Part shown: one piece after another, positions 43,401 through 55,400 of the stretch | How positions within the stretch are numbered: position 1 is the first letter of the stretch | How the letters are laid out: the number at the start of each line of letters is the position of its first letter | From: Agapetus fuscipes | Taxonomy: Eukaryota; Arthropoda; Insecta; Trichoptera; Glossosomatidae | DNA length: 64,000 nucleotides | Assembly: GCA_951799405.1 (NCBI GenBank) | Contig: OX637339.1 | Location: 11,656,001-11,720,000, forward strand | Direction of reading: 5' to 3' | Notes under the pieces: model-generated | Database searches by the model: none | The model's input: only the letters and a program-made list of their open reading frames with translations | Told to the model about the DNA's origin: nothing | Program-made: the position numbers and the translations under genes

Positions 43401-46400
43401 AATAATAATATCTCCGAATTTGCTAACCATATCATAGAGACTGGACATTCTTTTCCCAACCACACCACTAAACTTCTGCACCCTAGTTCCTACGGACCAA
43501 CCCTCTCTGCACTTGAAATAATCAAAATTAACAAATTAAAAAATTCACCTAATACACTTATAAATAATATGTTAGTACCCAATCCATCCCCCCTGTTGAC
43601 CATATTCCCAAGGAAGCTATCCCTAAACGATCCAGATGACGCAAGCTCCACACATGGCCGTCCTGCACCCCCCTCCCTCCCTCATACCCTCACACAATGA
43701 CACCCTCTAAGATTGATTCCGTCCTACACCATTTAGTATTAATTTATCCACCTGATGATGCGAACGGATGTTTGCAAAACCGGTTGTGGTATAAAATAAA
43801 ATACTCATAGTAATCGAATACTAAGTGTTTTTTCTTTTTATCTCTTAAGATGAACGATTACAAAGTTAATGCCTCTACAATCAATAAAATTATAAAATAA
43901 GACCCAAACCTCAAATGAACATTAACCCTGCAATGCTTGCCACACATCCCTGAAACAGGGGTACTTACAAAGTGAACCAATTCTTACATTGAGGTTGATC
44001 AGCCTCTCACCAAGATACAGCCTAAGTGATAGAGGTTGTAGGGTTACTCAGTTGGCAGTTGACAGTGGAGAGTTGCTTTCCGAGATCTGTTGCAGTGGTC
44101 TGTAGGAGCTGGAGCTTCCGCACGTTTCACCCATACCTGCTGAAGAAGCCCATCGCAGACATAGACAAAATTTCTTGAAGCTCCAGCTCCAAAAGACCAC
44201 GGCAACAGATTCTAGTAATCAACTCTTCCTGGGATTATTTTCTGTATGATATTACGCAGTTTTTGGAGAGTTGCGTACACAGTACACAGTGTAGATCTCT
44301 TGTTTGCTGCGGTGTTTCACAAGTCCAGTTTTATACTCTTATCTCTCTGATATCAGCACTGTCTCTTTACTCTCATTGATAACACAAGAGTAAACTATAC
44401 ATCTAAACTCAACCATAGTGTTTCACCAAAAATGTATGCAACCTAAAATGCTCATTGGAGACACTGTTTTATTTTCCATACTTTATTCGGTAAAGTTTTA
44501 TACTTGGACTATAACTGATAAGAGATGAGTAGACTTACATCATTTACAACTATTATTGTATATTTGTACTTACATGCCTGGATGTTTAGCTACATCTTCA
44601 TGTGTAAGTCAGTGACCTTTCATCCGAGTATAAAACATGCTAGTTTACTGGAATGAGGTCTGCACATGAATTAACATAGACAATATTGTCAAACGTCCAG
44701 GTTGCTGATTGCTTACCCATACAAAATACATCAGCTGTTTATAAAGCTACCATGTTTTATTTTGTTCTACCTTCAAATAGACACAGTAAGATCTAAACAT
44801 TGAGTAATAACATAGGGGAGTGGAAACTTCCTGCATTGATACATACTATCGACCACATTTATCTCAGTCCTGTCAAACGTTGCAGTTGTGTAGTCATACA
44901 AAACATATTTTTACGTATCAAATTTTGTGTTTTGACGCCTAATTCTTTAACACATGGCATAATGCCTTTTTCCTTTAAAATTTGTCAATTTTATAGATCA
45001 CAAGATTTATAGCGTATGCATTGAACTGGTCTGGGCATAGTAAGCATGTGGCAATGCTGCCATCTTTCTAGAAACATTTTTACATTTGCCTGAGTTTTTT
45101 TGTATACATAGAAATGCAACTGTGAAGGTCTTTGTTCTCTTTCTTACTAAGGACATTTTCGTTAGTAGGTTGAAACAGAAATTGTATAAAATGTCTATTT
45201 GTCTAAAATGTAGAAAATGTCTATTTGTGTTAAAATAATTTCTAGTCCACAGATATCATACGTAAATGGATTTAGAAATGTCTGTTCAGACTTTATGTCC
45301 TTGGAGTCTTAGAGTATGAAAATGTTTCTGTTTACTCTGCTCATGGTCTCCTTGGTTGTCCAGGCGCAGTCCTCCGGTGGCAGTGATGAGAGCCAGAAGT
45401 TCCTGGAGGAGCAGCGGCTGCAGGAGATCCTCAGCATGTGTGCCGAGTACGAGAGACAAATCTCTTCAGGTGACAACATACTAATATAATAGATCTATTG
45501 TTAGCTCCTCAACTTTTGATGCATGTGAACAAATAGCTACTCATCCTCTCTGACTATGTTTCTTATCCCTTGGGATTGTGGATATGTCACCTTAACCTCT
45601 GATATATTCTGGATGCTTCTGTTCTGGGTTAGGTAGGATAGAGAAGTGTTAACCATAGTGATTGCCAACGTTAAAAAACAATGGTTGTGTGGTTTAAAGT
45701 CTTTTTCCATTTCTTTCTTTTCCATTATCGATTTGTCACTTCACAACAAGAAGGTCGATGTTCAACTGTCCACTCTCTTGTTAATTGACAGTGGAACATC
45801 AATTACTGAAATCTGAATAATATTCCAAATAGTCAGTCTTGCCAACACTACACGCCCCCATGATGTTACCATCATTAAACATAGTCGTGGAGCCAACGCG
45901 GCTTCACTCTTGCTCTCTGAGGTCTTGGATCCAGCTCTAATGGGGGCAACTCTGACAAAAGCTGTAGGTTTTCTGATGATGGCTGATCAACAATCAGCTC
46001 ATCTCCCGGCGCCATCCTCAGATCCAGCACATGTCTTGGCATACCATCCACTTGTACAGTATTATCTGAAACAATGGCATCAACATGACCTCTATCCCAG
46101 GTTGTGGTGCAACGGTAGAAGGGACAAAGAACCATCACATAGAAGATAGAGACTTTGATGCCGTGTTCGATAGAACACATGGACGCTGGAAAGTTGCATG
46201 GAGGTGGAAGGTGGGGCCGCCAGAGCTAACCAATAGAGTCGCCGCGTATAAAAATAATTTTGATAAACCAAGTAAGGAAGCCTACGAGGACGAGGTCCAG
46301 CGATGGATTGAGGAGGGCTGGTTGAAGCCGACTTCAAATCAGGCGCAAGCAGGATTGCTGCCTCTGATGGCGATCGTCCAGGCAAATAAACATAAAGTTC

Positions 46401-49400
46401 GCCCTGTGTTGGACTATCGCGAACTGAATAAACATGTAGAAAGTCGGCCAGGTGTTGATGCAGCTGCATGCGATCAATCGTTGCGAGAGTGGCGGCGGAT
46501 GGCAGAGCCCCTCGTGTTGGTGGACTTGAAGTCTGCTTACCTTCAGATCGAGGTGGACGAAACTTTATGGCCGTACCAGACGGTGAAGTTCCGAAATCAG
46601 ACTTATCACTTGACTCGTCTCGGGTTCGGGCTTAATTGTGCGCCGAAATAGCTTGTGGTTTAAAGTCTTTTTCCATTTCTTTCTTTTCCATTATCGATTT
46701 GTCACTTCACAACAAGAAGGTCGATGTTCAACTGTCCACTCTCTTGTTTATTGACAGTGGAACATCAATTATTTAAATCTGAATAATATTCCAAATAGTC
46801 AGTCTTGCCAACACTACAGGTTGTATGTTAATTTGGGTTTGTACAATCTTGTGTGTTGCAGGCACCCCCACCACTCCCACAGAGCGCAAGCCCCACAAGC
46901 AGATCATAACCAATGGCTCCCTACCACGCTCTCCCCACAGCATGCAGCCCAGCAACATCATACAAGCTAGTGACGGCTCTTACAGGTAACCACCTCTCCC
47001 ACAGAGCGCAAGCCCCACAAGCAGATCATAACCAATGGCTCCCTACCACGCTCTCCCCACAGCATGCAGCCCAGCAACATCATACAAGCTAGTGACGGCT
47101 CTTACAGGTAACCACCACTCCCTCAGAGCGCAAGCCCCACAAGCAGATCATAACCAATGGCTCCCTACCACGCTCTCCCCACAGCATGCAGCCCAGCAAC
47201 ATCATACAAGCTAGTGACGGCTCTTACAGGTAACCACCACTCCCTCAGAGCGCAAGCCCCACAAGCAGATCATAACCAATGGCTCCCTACCACGCTCTCC
47301 CCACAGCATGCAGCCCAGCAACATCATACAAGCTAGTGACGGCTCTTACAGGTAACCACCACTCCCACAGAGCGCAAGCCCCACAAGCAGATCATAACCA
47401 ATGGCTCCCTACCACGCTCTCCCCACAGCATGCAGCCCAGCAACATCATACAAGCTAGTGACGGCTCTTACAGGTAACCACCTCTCCCACAGAGCGCAAG
47501 CCCCACAAGCAGATCATAACCAATGGCTCCCTACCACGCTCTCCCCACAGCATGCAGCCAAGCATTATCATACAAGCTAGTGACGGCTCTTACAGGTAAA
47601 CAGCTCTGTTGTAGAGAATCTCAATACAAAAATTATGGGAAAGCTAATACTTGTTTCATCACAACATTAGAAGTGCTTCAGGGTCACCAAATGAGAGCTT
47701 GTGTATATGTTACAGAGTGATTGTTCTCTTGGTTATCACCATTGTATCATTTGACCTGTCTCTAGTCTAGTGGTTAACGCTCTCTGAACAAAATGGGTAT
47801 GATTCCCTGGGGAGCACCAAAAAAGTAATATTTAACATTTTGCTTTAAAAGTAACCTTTACAGAAACAGCCTTACTTGCAATTGGGTCTTTCTTGAGATT
47901 TGGTGCTTTCGTTTAGTGACAATCAGCTTTTGAGATGTGATTATAGACAGTAAGCACCAAGTAAGTCATCCTAATGTCATCATTTATTAGTTATTTGTAC
48001 TGACAAATGTTCGGTTTCGGATTGTATAACATATTTTTTTTTTCAATGGTAAAAATATGAAATTGTAATTCAGGGTATTTTGTTGTTCTCCAGGTTTGAC
48101 ACAGCTCGTCACAGAGCAGAGAATTCACCAATGAGAAGTCAGTCCTCCCCTCCAGCCAACAAGCAAGCAAACAAACTGTCCAGCTATGAAAACGTCACAA
48201 TACAAACCAACGAGCACCACTCTAGCTACGAGAACTTCAGTCTGGAACGTAAAACTGGCAGGCAGTTCCCCATCACTGAGCTCTCCAGCCCAGTCATGAT
48301 CAGGAAGATGAAAAGTGCACAAAACTATGCAACAAGTCCCAGCGAAGAGTCAAACCACCGGTCACCAAACAACCACCTAACTCCTTACGAGAACCTGATG
48401 GTCACCAGGGGAAATGTTTCTCCTTACATGAACGTCAATCCACACTCTCCCAATTCCCACAGCCCTAGAACTAGAATTAAAACAACATATGCACATAAAA
48501 ACACCACACCACAAAGGTTCGTATTCCCCTCCCCACCTCCTTTAGAGAATGATTACGACATTTACAACACAAACACAACAAACAACCACATTAGCAACGG
48601 AGATACGAACGGTAGACCTAAAGGACAAGGTATTGAGAAGCAACTGAGTCTCACGGAAGAAATACCAATGATTGACGACACTGAATTCGCAAATGAGCTG
48701 GAAATGAGGATCGCGAAATTGAAACCAGAAAACAGAAAAAATGATGAAGAAGTTGTTGATGATTTGAAGTACTTGAAGACGTTGAGCGACGAGCAGAGAA
48801 GCAGGAACTTTGAAGAGATCCGTCGTGATCTGATGGCAGACATTCCTGAACTAGACGAGATCCACCGCGACATAGACAGGAACCTTTCAAGGTCGTACAC
48901 CAACAACAGGGACAGCGAAGACTTGCATAAGATCACTGAGGAACTGAAACATGTGCGATTGGAAGATGAAGTGTTTGAGACTTCGAAAAAGGACGAACAA
49001 TCACCGGTGCGAAGCAAATTTGAAAAGACAGATTCGGAGATATTTGGATCTGAAGCAGATATACTAGATACCCCATCAGAGCAAGCTGTGTCTGCGGAAG
49101 AAGAATCAAAACCTCAAGGGAATGACTGTATCAGTGTGCCTACAAATGTCTTGAATGAGTTTGTTGCTCCAGCTGATTATCCCATTGTCCAGGAAGTGAG
49201 TGAGGTGGCAGTATCCAGGCTGGAGCTTCTGAGATGCAGGAGGAAGAAGGTGCTGTCTGACATACACCAAGTGAAGTCCAGCATGGCTGATATACGCTGC
49301 CAGGAAGATGACATCTTGAGAGAGGTGAGAAACAGCAATCTGATTGTATTGAAGATATTGACTGTTATCATGGGTTGTTTTGAAAACTGATTCATCATCA

Positions 49401-52400
49401 ATGGCATTACTACCCAGGGTAGGTCACAGCTGCCTATCTAACGCCTTCCTCTTCCAGTACCATAATCCTACCACATGGCAGTTTGCCACCACTCTGTCCA
49501 GTCACCCTAATCTAGGTCTTCCCACTGTCTGTTCCCTTTGGTTCCGTCATCACAACCATAGTTTCCAAGCTCCGATGGTTCGTTTGCTAGATGGACCCAA
49601 CAGATGCAGTCTGCCGAATTTTACTGACCGGATCACATCAACGTCTTGGTACAGGTTGTGTAGCCTGAAAACGGAATACTTAGTTTATACCATGAACTGT
49701 TTATTTTTAATTTTGGTGCAAGAGTGTTGACGTGAATCTAATTGTTCCGAGGACAAGAGCTTGCTGAAGTTCAAAATGTTGAGAGCTCAACTGTGGCTTT
49801 TCATCCCTTGTGGGGTCGCTGTAACTCTGTCGCCATTCATGGCCAGAGCCTCTGCAGAATTGCCTCCATTTCTCTATTCTTACAGTACCTCTGGTGGGTC
49901 AAGCATTTTTTATAATTCAATTGAATTCAGGATCCTTTTTGGTCGTATTCCAAGAGAGTGTGGCAAATTCAGTCAGGTCCCTGCAGATGGTGAGTATCAA
50001 GTCACACTTAATCTTCAGAGGTTCATATTGTGACATTAACATTCAGTTTTCAGTTTCTTATATTGTGTTTGTTGCTTAGTTGGAGATGGAGAAGGCCCTG
50101 CTGCAGGGGGAGTATGACAGTGAGATGGCCATCTTGGGTTTGGAGCAGAGGAAGCTGGGCTCCCTACTGCAGCAAGCCCGTGACTCCGAGCAGGACATGA
50201 GCAAGCTCAAGCAGCAGCAGCAGCAGCAGCAAAACATCAGCACACACAACCTGCAGCAAGCCAGGGACATGGTCTCAAGGTCAGTACTAGAGATACCCAT
50301 GAGCAAGCTCAAACAGCAGCTGCAGAAACATCAGCACACATAGCCTGCAGCAATTATGTAGATATAGAATGTATAATGTGTTCATGTCTTTTTACCAGGT
50401 TAGAGAAAGAGTTTTCAAGTCACACGGCCACCCTGGAGGAGCTAAGGAATGCGCAGGAAGCTCTGGACACAGAGAGGAAGGCCTTCGAGGACCTGGAGTT
50501 CCATCATCTGGAGGAGGAAGCCGACTGGTAAGTCATCATTAACATTCATGCCTTATCTGATGAAACAATGATAGCAATGATTCTGAGAATTGGTTGTGTT
50601 TGCAGGCTGGCTCAGCGGGAAGAACTCCAGAATGAAATATCCTCCTTGTCACAAAAGATAGAAACACAGAAGTCCCGAATACTGAACCTGCGCTTTGAAA
50701 CCAGCAACAACCTCAACTCAGCCGTGGAGGAAACTAAGAGTCTGCAGACGGAGTACGCCAACTTACTCAACAGGATAGAAACTCTGACAGCGGACCTGCA
50801 GACCATAGAGAAGGATATCAAAGACGCGGTGAGAGATATTGGGGTTGAATACAGGAACACGGAGCAAGCAAGTCTAGAGGACAAAAGGTACAGGATCAAG
50901 TCAGGAGACTTCTCTCCGCCCAGCTCTGATAATGAAGAGCTCAATGACAAGGAGTGCTTCGAAAACAGAAAGAAAAGTGTCAGCGAGAAACTCAATTCCA
51001 TGGACCAGATGTCACGCAGCATGATAGTGGATCTGGGAGAGAAGAGGTCAATCAGTGATCTGGTGGACGAAGACAAAGACCGCAGCCTTCCCAGTGCAGA
51101 GGCCAGTCCTCAGAAGATAGTTCAAGAAGAGGTCAAGGAAGTGACGGAAGTGCAAGGGGATACAAGCCCTGAAACTAAAGAAAAGAAACCTGGGTTCTGG
51201 GAGAGGAACTTTGATTCCCTCAGCAGATTAAAGAACAAAGACAAGAAAGCCAAAAACCAAATCAAGAACGACATCATGTCACAGAGCTTAAATGAGAACA
51301 TGTTCTTCAACAATGAGAATATAGAATCTGAATACGGTTCATTTGAGAAGTGTAACAGTCTAAAGAGCTCAAAGAAGAATAAAGAAATGACCAAAGTGAA
51401 GTCCGGCGAAGTTCCAACATCTCCTAAAGCAAGCGACAAGTCCCGAATCCCGACTCTCGCCGTACTCGGCAAGATTATGCGTAAGGACTCTTTCGGGAAG
51501 AAACCGAAGGAAGACAAGAGCAAACCAAGCGAAGAAACTGCAAACAACAACAAGGAAAACATAGATCTGAACGTCAAAAAAGACGAAGTTGTTATTCAAA
51601 ATGAAGGTTTTAGAATGGAAGACGAAACAGAGCAAGAACAAAAGAATTCTAAGCATCGTTACGTCAAGAATTCCAAATCAGGGATCACAGACAACAAGTA
51701 CTTGAACAAGTGCACCAAGACGGTTCACCCGGCCATATCAATCATTCCGGATCAAGAAGACGTGCGGCACTCTTTTCATGAGGACAGTCGTGCGAGCTAC
51801 GCGGACAGCTTGGAGGGGGACGTGTCTCAGCAGTTGCCCGTGCGGATGACGGCAGATGACAGCATTTCGGCGCGTGTGCCCTCACAAGAGGACATGGATC
51901 GCATTAGCAAGGTGCACCTGGATGCGCCGCTCATCCACACAGAGCAGGACATGCACTCCCTGGGCAGGAGGACCATCGATAGTCTCCGGGAGATAGAGAA
52001 AAACAGGGTGGCCATGCTGGAGCAACAAGGTGGGTTTACTATTCATATTTTATTTAATACACACTAGTATAGTAGTAGTACTAAAGGTCCATCCAGCCTT
52101 ACAGCAACTGGGTCTTGCTTGAGAATTGGCACTTTCTACAGCGACGGCCAAGCTCACAAAGGGCTCTTGAGGTGTGATCAAAAAAAGCACTCACCAAATA
52201 AATCATCCTAATATTATTATTATGCAACTTTGAAGTAGAAATCAAATTAACGACACTGACTATCTGAGTCGCTTTCAGAATTTCAGTATGAGGCTGACCA
52301 CTCATATTGTAAATATGCTTCATTTTGCCAATGACAATATAAGCCTTAATATTAACATATCTTTGCAGCTTTGATTATAGATTTTAGACGGCACTCCTAG

Positions 52401-55400
52401 AGAGTGATTTACTTTTCATGCTTTCTTCCTGGCACTGATCCATTGATGCAACTTGCATTTCTCTTTTTCTAATGACTCTTGTATGTCAGGTTGCCAGGTG
52501 ATGGAGGACGAGAGGGAGAAGATCTCTGAGCTGAAGCGGCGCGTGCAGACTGAGACCACACTACAGTGGCAGCTCAAGAGGGAGCAGGACAACAACAACT
52601 CCACCCTAGACAGGTACAGCTCCTCTTCTTCTAGCTATATCATCAAGCAGCCTTTAATCCCCCTACCTTCAGGTTATTTTCCGAGAAATAGGATAAAAAT
52701 AATCAGGAATCAAAACCACAATGAACGTACCCCTGACTTTTGAAGAGTATGAAAAATTACAAAACGTCAAACAAACAACCAAACACTTAGCCTGCCCTTG
52801 AGGAACTAACTTGTCTAGACTTGTAATGATGTGACTTTGGAACTCAGGTGAACGCCATGCGGTTTGTAGTTTTCAAATATATTATTTTTTCTCAAGCGCG
52901 TACGCGATACGGGATGTAGCAGAATGGTACACTCAAAGTTTGCGTGTCCCGTACATTCATATGCATAGGGAGGTTAACTCATCATCATCCTCATCGGCAT
53001 GATGACTGAAGATAAGTGTAGCAAGCGCGCTCTATACTCGAGACGTGAAATCTGCAAAATGCATGTGTAGATGGTTTTGTACATTCACGCAAAACGCACT
53101 TAAGCTACAAATATAGTGTAACTTCTTCCTGCGCTATCCCCGAAGGGTTTCACATGTGGCAAAGAGAACCTATTCATTTTTACCGGTAATGGGGCTGGCC
53201 TTACACCAACCACTTCAATTGAAGCAGGGGTTTCCCAGCTCTCGACGGGGCTGGTACTCATTTCTTGTGAAGGCTGAGTAAACCTTGCGGGTATTTTATT
53301 TTGGGGTTTGAAATAAACACCAGAACGGGAAATCATTTCTGACACCCTCGGTGGGATTCAAACCCGAGTTCACGACATGGACAAACTGAGCTATCGACCG
53401 GACTTCGCGCATTCACACTTCGTGGTTTTTGTCCAGTGAGAAAGGGTTTGCGCTTGGTGCATGACATACAAACGCTAACACATCTGCACTTGCAGATTTT
53501 CAAAGTAGCATGCAAGACATTGTAGCAAGTGAAGTCTTGGGCCCGGTATTTTCAACGTTAGCATGTGTGACTTTAAACTAATAAAAAAAACTACCCACAC
53601 AATTGACATAAGTGCATCCTTACATTCAGTATAAAGTCGCTATGCTAACGTCTTAGTGGAAGATTTATTGTGAAAGAAATTTACTTCCTACCATTTGTAG
53701 GACAAAAATTAGAAACATGGAGCCACACAATCTTGATTTTTTTTGATAAACAATGAAAAAATATCTGCATCAGGAATAGCTGAAACAACAACATAGTCCA
53801 GTAGGCCATGCTAGGCACTTTCTTTATCTGTCTGTCTGAATGCCCAGCTGTTATCTGCCATGACTAACTAATAATATAAATACATCTATACCCATATCAG
53901 CCACTTATCATTCACTCCAAACCACTGCTTCTGAAACTATGTTCTACCAGTGACCACTTTGTTGGTTTGGTTTTGACTAGTGACCACTTTGATGATTTGG
54001 TTTTGACTAGTGACCACTTTGATGATTTGGTTTTGACTAGTGACCACTTTGATGATTTGGTTTTGACTAGTGACCACTTTGATGATTTGGTTTTGACTAG
54101 TGACCACTTTGATGATTTGGTTTTGACTAGTGACCACTTTGATGATTTGGTTTTGACTAGTGACCACTTTGATGATTTGGTTTTGACTAGTGACCACTTT
54201 GATGATTTGGTTTTGACTAGGGACTACTTTGATGTTTGGTTTTGACTAGGGACTACTTTGATGTTTGGTTTTGACTAGTGACCACTTTGATGATTTGGTT
54301 TTGACTAGGGACTACTTTGATGATTTGGTTTTGACTAGTGACCACTTTGATGATTTGGTTTTGACTAGGGACTACTTTGATGTTTGGTTTTGACTAGGGA
54401 CTACTTTGATGTTTGGTTTTGACTAGTGACCACTTTGATGATTTGGTTTTGACTAGGGACTACTTTGATGATTTGGTTTTGACTAGTGACCACTTTGATG
54501 ATTTGGTTTTGACTAGGGACTACTTTGATGTTTGGTTTTGACTAGGGACTACTTTGATGTTTGGTTTTGACTAGGGACTACTTTGATGTTTGGTTTTGAC
54601 TAGGGACTACTTTGATGTTTGGTTTTGACTAGTGACCACTTTGATGATTTGGTTTTGACTAGGGACTACTTTGATGTTTGGTTTTGACTAGGGACTACTT
54701 TGATGATTTGGTTTTGACTAGGGACTACTTTGATGTTTGGTTTTGACTAGGGACTACTTTGATGATTTGGTTTTGACTAGTGACCACTTTGATGATTTGG
54801 TTTTGACTAGGGACTACTTTGATGTTTGGTTTTGACTAGTGACCACTTTGATGATTTGGTTTTGACTAGTGACCACTTTGATGATTTGGTTTTGACTAGG
54901 GACTACTTTGATGTTTGGTTTTGACTAGGGACTACTTTGATGTTTGGTTTTGACTAGGGACTACTTTGATGTTTGGTTTTGACTAGGGACTACTTTGATG
55001 ATTTGGTTTTGACTAGTGACCACTTTGATGATTTGGTTTTGACTACGGACTACTTTGATGTTTGGTTTTGACTAGTGACCACTTTGATGATTTGGTTTTG
55101 ACTAGGGACTACTTTGATGTTTGGTTTTGACTAGGGACTACTTTGATGATTTGGTTTTGACTAGGGACTACTTTGATGTTTGGTTTTGACTAGGGACTAC
55201 TTTGATGTTTGGTTTTGACTAGTGACCACTTTGATGATTTGGTTTTGACAAGGGACTACTTTGATAATTTGGTTTTGACTAGTGACCACTTTGATGATTT
55301 GGTTTTGACTAGGGACTACTTTGATGTTTGGTTTTGACTAGGGACTACTTTGATGTTTGGTTTTGACTAGGGACTACTTTGATGATTTGGTTTTGACTAG

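Noticed and set aside
46985..47004. 19-nt introns between exon 6 copies
   Set aside because: GT...AG is present, but the length is below known spliceosomal limits and removal would shift the frame.
48562..49017. 151-codon antisense ORF (and similar ones at 50612-51076 and 51122-51577)
   Set aside because: Serine/phenylalanine-rich shadows of PHLDB exons 7 and 10 on the other strand.
53967..54245. ORF of DHFDDLVLTS repeats (and its antisense NQIIKVVTSQ)
   Set aside because: A product of the pure 30-bp minisatellite run inside a PHLDB intron.
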